Below, piece by piece: positions 51,884 through 60,800 of a DNA stretch of 64,000 nucleotides (positions are counted from its first letter, which is position 1; each line of letters starts with the position of its first letter). The notes under the pieces are model-generated. The model made no database searches. It was not told the origin of the DNA and worked only from the letters and a program-made list of their open reading frames with translations. The DNA is from JBKECF01 sp047974375 (GTDB lineage Bacteria; Bacillota; Clostridia; Lachnospirales; CAMZNU01), in assembly GCA_047974375.1 (NCBI GenBank), contig JBKECF010000095.1, forward strand, positions 45,376-109,375. The letters are read 5' to 3'. The translations under genes were made by a program, and so were the position numbers.

Positions 51884-54800
51884 GTTTTAAGATAAAAAAT
51901 AATATTGGCAAGAAAATTACGGCAATTATACTAGCGGTTTCTATGGTTTTAGGTGTGATACCATCGCCTATATCCAACATTTTGGATGTACAGGCACAGG
52001 TTTCCACAGAACAGGCGCAAGGCGTAAATATCGTGCAGTTTTCTACCAGCAATGACACAACATATGCCGTAGATGAGAACTATCATCTTTGGTCATGGGG
52101 AAAAAATGATCAAAAACAATTAGGTAGAACTAATAGTGATTCTAAAGTTTCTGGTTATAAGGCTGACAATAATGTAGCAGGTAGAGTTACAACACTTGAT
52201 AGCAATGGTTCGATTTTAAACAAAAAAATAGTAAAGGTTTCTGCGGCAAGTGACCTAGTAGCGGCATTAGATGCCGATGGTAAAATCTTATTACAGGGTA
52301 AAAATTCGCAACATGGTAGCCCAAGTAAAAGAAGGTTTTATTACCCAGGTAGTGACGTAATAGGAAGCATGAAAAAAGTTGTAGATGTAGAAGTGTCTGA
52401 AAATGCTGTATTTACAATAGATGTAAATGGTGATGTATGGATATATTCTTATAGTGGGTCAGAAAATTATGAAACAGGTACTGGCGCACAAGAGGAAAAA
52501 ATACGTGTATTTAGAAGGCTAGATAAATTTGGCAATGATAATATTGTAAAAATAGATGTATCTGAAGGTTATATTGTTAACTCAGTAATGGCATTGACCG
52601 AAAAAGGCGAAGTTTACGTTTGGGGTGCAAATACTAATGGATTTGAAAAAGACCCTTCTACAGGAATTTATGGTCCTATTAATGGTGGTAGCCAAACACC
52701 TAGAAAAATTGAAAATGTTAAGGCTATAGATGTTGCTACATCAGCCGGAGCTTTTGCTTATATTGATAAGGACGGCCAATTATACGCTTGGGGCGGAAAT
52801 GGTAAAAGTGCCGCTGGATTTTCTGGAAAAGTTTTAACACCAAGAAAAGTTGAAGGTATGAAAGACCTTAAGTCTATAAAAGGTGGCTACGGTTCGCTTG
52901 TTGCAACTGATAAAAATGGAAAAATTTTTGTAAGTGGTAATGGTGGACAATACTTCAACAGTGGCAAAAACAATAAGTTTAAAGAGATGGAATGGAACAA
53001 CCTAAAAACTGTAAACACAGATAAAAGTAAGTTTATAGTTGGTAGTCCAGGAAAAAATGGTATAGCTTTTTTAAGTGCAGAAGGTAATATTTATGTTGAA
53101 TCCAATAACCAAGAGTATTGGGGTGGTGGACTAAATAAAGATGCTAATGGTAACACGTTACCAATGGTTTTTTCAGGTCCTACGGTACCTTATATTACAG
53201 AGTTAAGTTCAACACCTGCTCAAAATGAAAAAACTTATACTTCTATTGAAAACACATTAAATGTTACTACAAATACAAAAGTAGATAGCATAAAATATGT
53301 AATTACTCAGCCAGATAATGGAAAGTATTACGAAAAAAACTTTGCTGAATTAGCAGATGGACATTATTTAGCAGGCAGCAACCGTTCAGTTACTATGTCA
53401 CCTCATTATGGGGAACCAGAAACTGTAAATTATGCAAATCCAAAAATAACAAAAGCTATTTTTGACGAAGCATATACAGCATTAGATGGTAAACTAAAAG
53501 GTGAATTTAAAAATGCGACTGAAGGAAATGATAAAGAGTATAAGGCTGTATTAGAACCTAATACAGTTGAAAATGGTAGTATTGTTTGGATTCAGGTTGA
53601 AAACAGTAACGGTACCAACCGTATGGTATTTGAATATAACAATGTTTATACTCAATCTAAAGCTTGGGTTGAAGCAACTGCAGTGGCTAAGTATGACGGT
53701 AATTCAAAAATTATTTTACAAGAGCCTACTCTTGTAGAAGATAGTTACGGCATATATTTTGACGAAAGTGGAAATTTTGTAAATAATCCAACTTTAGGTT
53801 ATGACTTATTGCAGCCTAATGCTCCTAAAGTTGAATATTGGGAATTAGAATCTAAAGATGAGAATTTTGACTATCTTAATAAAAATTCTGATGACCAAAC
53901 AAAAGTAGAAACAACAGATGCTGACGGAGATGGATATCTTAACAGAATTGATAAAACAAATGAAATTATGTTAGATTCCCTAAAGAAAAAAGGCGATGAA
54001 TTAACAAAAACTCCACTTGTTAATTTTAAATATGTTAAAGATCCAAATTTCTGGGCAAAAGTAAACATAAAGTATGTTAATTCTGTTGGTACGGAAGTAA
54101 AGGTTAAAGAAGGCGCAAGTGGCGAAAAAACAGATGATGTAATTGAGCTTTTCGCACCTACTGGTAAACCTTACAAAGTTGGTCAAGATTCATTTACACC
54201 GCCAAAGGCAGTTAATGAAGCCCAGTTAGCAATAGGTTATAAAATTAATATTTTACCTACTGGTGAAGATGACAAAGGCATAGTAAAAATAGCAAGTAGT
54301 TGGAAAGATGAATTTGACCCGACGTTAAATAAGGATGATACCCTTTATATAATTTATAATGGTGGATTTATTCCTTTTAATGAAACTTTTATTGATGTTA
54401 CAGATTCCGAGAATCGGGTAAATATTAAAAATAATAATGATAAAGAAGTTGTAGTAAAGAGTATTGCACCTGGAGGAGAATACAGTTCAACTGCCCCAGA
54501 AATTAAGGGTTATGTTGCAGTAGGGCATGAAATAGTAACAATTGATGGCGACGAAAGCTCGCAAACTAACCCAGATATAAAAGATACATATAAATGGAAT
54601 AGTACAGATGCTGGATATATAGTTGAAAAAATTAGCGTTAATCCTGCTAAATACAGCTCCAATATAAAATTTTTATACAAAAAAGATATCAATGAGAATG
54701 GCATTCCTGATGACGAAGAGGGAGAAATAAAAGTTGCGTGGATTGGTGTTAATAAATTAAATGGTAAAAGTGTACTGTTTAATAAAACTTTCTTTGGTAA

Positions 54801-57800
54801 TAAATCTAAAGGTGATAAATTAACTGTTTCCGAAGATAAGGCAAATAACATTACAAATCCTACTGACTGGTTATTTAGAGCCGGTACAAATAATGACGTA
54901 GCACCTTATTTACCAAAAGGGTCTGATGGAGAAGAAAAGGGGATTTTATATTTAACCCCTATGACTAAAGATGAATTTGATATTTACTTTTACTATGATC
55001 AAGACTACAACTCCAATGGTGTAGCTGACAAAGACGAAGGTAAAATAAACATAAACTATAAGCTTTATAATGGTAAAGATGAACAAGGCGACTATAAAGA
55101 ATTTACTGACCTTGATCCGGCAGAAGAGTCTACTAATGAACAGTACCTAGAAGGAACTGGTTACTATAAAGACGTTCCTATAATTAGTAATTACGTAGCA
55201 GTTGGGTACGAGTTAGACAGTGAAGTTACAATAGTAGATAAAAGTAATTACAATAATTTTGTTGCATTAACTACAGTTGCTGCAAGTGGTCATACACTAA
55301 CCTACCTTTACAAAAAAGACATCAATGAGAATAGCATTCCTGATGATGAAGAAGGAAAAGCTGAGGTGTATTGGTACATAAGAACTGCTGCAGGTAGCAA
55401 CTTAGAAGTTAATAGAGAAACCATTGTTGACTTTGCCGGTGAAACAAAAACTATTAGCGAATCGGATTATGAAATGGGAGATGGTTATTTATTTGTTGAA
55501 AGTAAAAACGATGAATCTATAACTATTTCAGGTGAATTTGATGAAAATGGCAACATTATAGCAGGTGGAAAATACAAAGTAACATTAGAGCAAGGCAAAA
55601 CAAAAAAATTCTACTTCTACTATGATGAAGACGCTAATAAAAACGGTATACCTGATAAAAATGAACCTATTGTTATTACGATTTCTGGTATGGTAGTAGA
55701 TGAAAATGGTAAAAAAGTTGAGGGTGCAGGATCTCTTTATACTTATAGTATGAATTCTGGATATTCAAACTTGCCATTTGAAATAAAAAATATTGTATCA
55801 CCAACATATATAGTTAAAGATGGTGATCAGTTTGCTCCTGTTATTGAAACAGCAGAGGGAAGCAAAGATGCTATTACAGTTAAAAAAGATGACAATGGAA
55901 TTATAATTGTAGATCCTAGTAAAATTGACGTAAATAGCCAAGAAGGCAGAAAAGTTAATATTATATTCAAACATGTTAGTAATATGGGTGAAGTAACAGT
56001 TAGAGCGTTATACAAAGATACTGAAACCCTTATTGGAGGTATACAAAAAGTTACTGGTGAAATAGATAAAGAACTTATTGTAAAAGCACCAGTGCTTGAA
56101 GGGTTTACTCTTGTAACGGATAAATCTCAATTAGAAGATGGTTCTAAAAAAGTAATAGTTGCAGCAGATGGAAGTGTTGTAGTTGATTTTTATTACACTA
56201 AAAACAAGGGAAATCTTAAAATAAATGCTGTAGATACAGATGGAAACATTATAGGTAGCAAAGATGTTACAGTAGATAAAGGTGGTAAGTTTGTAGCTTC
56301 TGATGACAATGCACCTAGTGCAGACGATATATCAGATCTTTCTAACTTTAAACTAGTTCCCCAAGAATTAGATGAAAATGGCAAGCCTTATGAGTATCCA
56401 TTTGATGGGGTTACACCTTTAGATGACATAACATATGTTTATGAAAGAATAACAAGGGAAGTAGAAGTTAGAGCTTTTTATAAAGATGTTGATGGAAAAG
56501 AAGTTGACATAAGAGATGAAGACCAAAAAGGTAATATTTCTAGAGGTAAGTTAGGTGTTGGTTTACAACATATAATTGTTGCTCCAACAACAGGAGAAAT
56601 ATCAGCTCTTACTACTTATACTAATTTAACTGGAACATATAAAACGGTTACGGTAGAAAATGTTGAAGGCACTTTGGTAGTTTCTTTTGAATATGAAAAA
56701 ATACCAAGAGATAGCTATAAAGTTATTGCATACAATGATGCAAATGGTAACGGAAAATTTGATGCTAATACAGGTAATAAAAAGTTAGCTTCAGAAGAAG
56801 AGATATTTGAATACCTAGTATACGGTGAAACAGATAGAGAAGTAGGTACAATAGCTCCAGAAATAGCCGGTTATACCCTGACAGATACTAAAGAAAAATT
56901 TGAATATGTAGGAGAAGGAAGAGTAGTTTATTTTGCTTATAGAGAAAATAATGTAAAAATTTCTTTTAAGTTGAAAGACACAGAAGGTAAAGACTTAATC
57001 TCATTAATAGATGATCCATCTTATAGTGTACCTAGTGGGTTACCTCATACTGCATATGCTCCTCATATTCCAGGTTATGTTATTGCAGACGGTACGCCAC
57101 ATAGCGTAAAAATTAATAATGTAACAGAGGATAAAGTAATTGAATTTACTTATGTACCTATTTCAGAAGTTGTTGATTTATATACATCAACAATTAATGT
57201 TAAAGGTATAGTGAAAAATTCAAGCCCAGAAAAAGTATTATACAGCTATTCATATACTAAACCAAACAATAGTGGAAAAGAAAAACTTAAAGCTATGGTT
57301 CAAGAAGGATATGATTTAGTTGGAGAAAAAGAAAAAACAATTAATGTTGGAACAGAGGACATCGATGTAACATTTGAATATACTTCAAGAGATGCCACAG
57401 TTACAATTTATACTTACGAAGGTAGTGAAAGTGCATCTGATAATGTACAAATCGGCAGTCCTTTTACAGTAAATGTACAATTAGACGACGATTTTACTTA
57501 CAGACCACCATATATTCCTGGTTATTATACGACTGATGAGCAAAAATCTATTAGTCCTATAGAAAATAAAAAGAATACTATGAACTTTTATTACCAAAAA
57601 GCTGAAGGAAATCTTACATTACTCTTAAAAGAGAATGATGCAACAGGTGCTGTTATTTCAAGCCAATCAGTTACTTTAAATGTTTCTGATAAAAATAAAG
57701 TAATAATGCCACCAGAGTTGAAAGATTTATACTACACAGCTATAAAAAATCAATCGGCAACAGTTTCTTATTCAGATACAGAACAAGTAGTAGAATTTTA

Positions 57801-60800
57801 TTATACTAAAGATATGAAGACTGTTAAAACAATTGGTTATGACATTACAAATGGAAAGACTGTAAGCAAGCCTAAACTTTATGAAACAGAAAAGAGTTAT
57901 AGACTTGGTGAATTAGCTACTTTCTCAGCAAAGAGCCAAGAAGGTTTATCCGTTGTAGGTCAAACAAATCGTGAAGTATTAGTTATACCAGAAACAAAAG
58001 ACCAAGTATTTGAATATGAAAATCTTGGAAAAGATAAGATTGAGGTAATTGCTCAACTTGTTGATGAAAAGGGCGTATTTGTAAAAAATATTCAAACAAC
58101 AGTTATTAACAATGTAAAGGTTGGCGAAAGCATTGACATTACTGCTCCTGAATTAGTAGGTTATGCTTTAAAAGATTCAACAGCTAAAACTAAAACAGTA
58201 AAAGCTGGAGAAAACGCAGTCTTTGAATATGTTAAAAATGTAAGATATGTAACAATTGAAGCAAGAGAAAAAACTAGCACAGGAAAGTTATTAAACAATC
58301 CTGCTCCAAAATATGAGGTTGCTGCCGGTCAAGATTATCTTGCACATGCTCCACATGTTCCTGGTTATGTATTAGTAAATACTAATAATATGTCTAAACA
58401 AATCACAGGCATAGTGGATGACATGACTGTAATATTTGAATATCGTCATATAACAGAAGTTGTTAGTGACTTTACAGCTAATGTAACAGTTAAAGGTGTG
58501 GTTCAAGGTACAACAACTGAACTTTACAACTATACTTATACAGAAATTAATAATGCAGGAGATAAAACGGTTGATGCTTTATCTCAAGATGGATATAAAA
58601 TTGTAGGTTATTCAGTAGATGGTGGCGATATAGTAAAAGACTTAAGTAAAGCACCAATTACAGTTAAAGAGAATGACATTACAGTTGTATTCTATTACAA
58701 ATCATTAGCTACAAGTGTAAAAATTAATCTTGTAGATAGTAAAGGTAATGAACTAGCAGAATCATTCCATGTAGCAGCAGAAATAGGCAAGCCTTTTGAG
58801 TACAGAGCACCTTTTGTTGATGGTTATAATGCGACTAAATCCATTATAACAATTGATAAAATAACAAGTGCCGATACTGAAATAACTTTTACTTATTTAA
58901 AAGCACAAGGAAATGTTACTGTAGAACTTTATGAAGTACATGTTAATGGAAATGAAGAATTACTTAAGAAAGTAAGCTATGAACTTGCACCAGGAGAAAG
59001 CAAAACAATTGAAGCTCCATCATTAACTGCTGATTATTATGTAGTTAAGGACGGAACATCTACTGAAGAAAAAGTAAGCTATTCAGAAGAACCGCAAACA
59101 ATTAAATTCTATTACACTAAAGAATTAAAAACTGTGAAAGTAGTTGCATATGATGTAACAAATAGTGAAACAGGTGTTTTAATTGAAGATAGTACAGTTG
59201 TAATAGATGATGCTAGATTAGGTGAAATAAGAACATTTGATGCTAAAGTAATTGAAAAGATGAAAGTTTTCGGATTACCAACTCGTGATGTTTTAGTTAC
59301 TAAAGATTTAAACGAAGTAAGGTTTGAATATACCAGTACAGAACAAAACACTGTTAACATTATTGCAGCTTATGCAAATGGTAGTACAATTCAAACTGTT
59401 AGCACATTACGTGTGCCAAAAGGTTCAGAAGTTACTGTTAACAGACCTATATTATTAGGTTATAAAGGTGTTCCTTTTACTACAGATGAGGATGGTAATA
59501 TAGTAGAAGTTGATGAAGTACCAAGTTCTATAGTTGCAAAAGCAGGTGAGAATGCTACATTCTTCTATGAAAAAGATGAAGTTGTAATTAATATAATTGC
59601 TAAGGTTAGAGATAAAAATGGTGTAGAAATTACTAATTTAATTGATACTAACCGTACTAATATTTCATTTAATGTAGCAAGAACAGCACAATTTACTGCA
59701 TATGCACCACATATTCCTGGCTACTTATTGACTGAAGGTTCTGCAAGAAAGGTTGATATAGCATCGGCCGTGAAAAACCAGACTGTAGAATTTTATTATG
59801 AAACAATTAACGACGCAATAGTTAATGTAAAAGTAAATGGTGTTGACGCCGATACAGGTAGGACATTATTTAGTTATACAAAATCTTATGCAAAAAATAC
59901 AGGTAAAGTAAAAGTTGATGGTTTTAGATTATCGGGATATGAAGTAGAAGATGATATTTATAAAAAAGAAGTAAATGTAGGTGAAAAAGATCTTGATGTA
60001 AACTTTAAATATAAGGGATTAACAAGAACTATTACGGTTAAAGCAGTTGATGCTGATACTATGGATTCTATTCCAGGATTTACAGATATTTTGGTACCTG
60101 CACAAATTGGGCAACCATTTAGCTACAACGCACCTTACATTCCAGGATATGAGCTAAAAGATACTAGTACTATTAAAACAATAGACAAGGTAACTGATAA
60201 TCATACAATAAGCTTTACATATGTTAGGTCGGAAGGTAATGTTGTATTTATTGCTAAAGAAGATAATGAAAATGGTAGAGTAATTAAATCTGCTAGTCAA
60301 ACTCTTACAGAAGGCACACATACAATAAATCCTGAAGAAGTATTTAAAGATTTATCAAAAGATTTCTATACTTTGATTAGTGGTTCTAAGACGATAGATT
60401 TTGCTTTATCTGAGAATGTATTAGAAGTAGAATTTTACTACAGTAAAGATAAAAGATATATTGATATTAAAGCATTAGACGAAGATGGAAATGAAATTAA
60501 ATCAGCCTTAGTTGAAAAACAAGGACCATATAGAATTGGTGAAGTTACAGAAGTAGTTGCAAGACACATTAATGGTTATATACTTAATGAAAATGCAACA
60601 AAAATGGTATCAATTGTAAAAGGCAAAAATAATAATGATAATCAAGTTGTTGAGTTTAATTACAGAAAAATGGCTGATGATGAACTTGTTGTAATTGCAA
60701 AATATGGAGAGTTAATTCTACAAAGCAATATAATTGTAGGCGAAAAAGGCAGTAAGGTAAGCGTAAATGCACCTGTAATTGCAGGCTATAAATTAAAAGA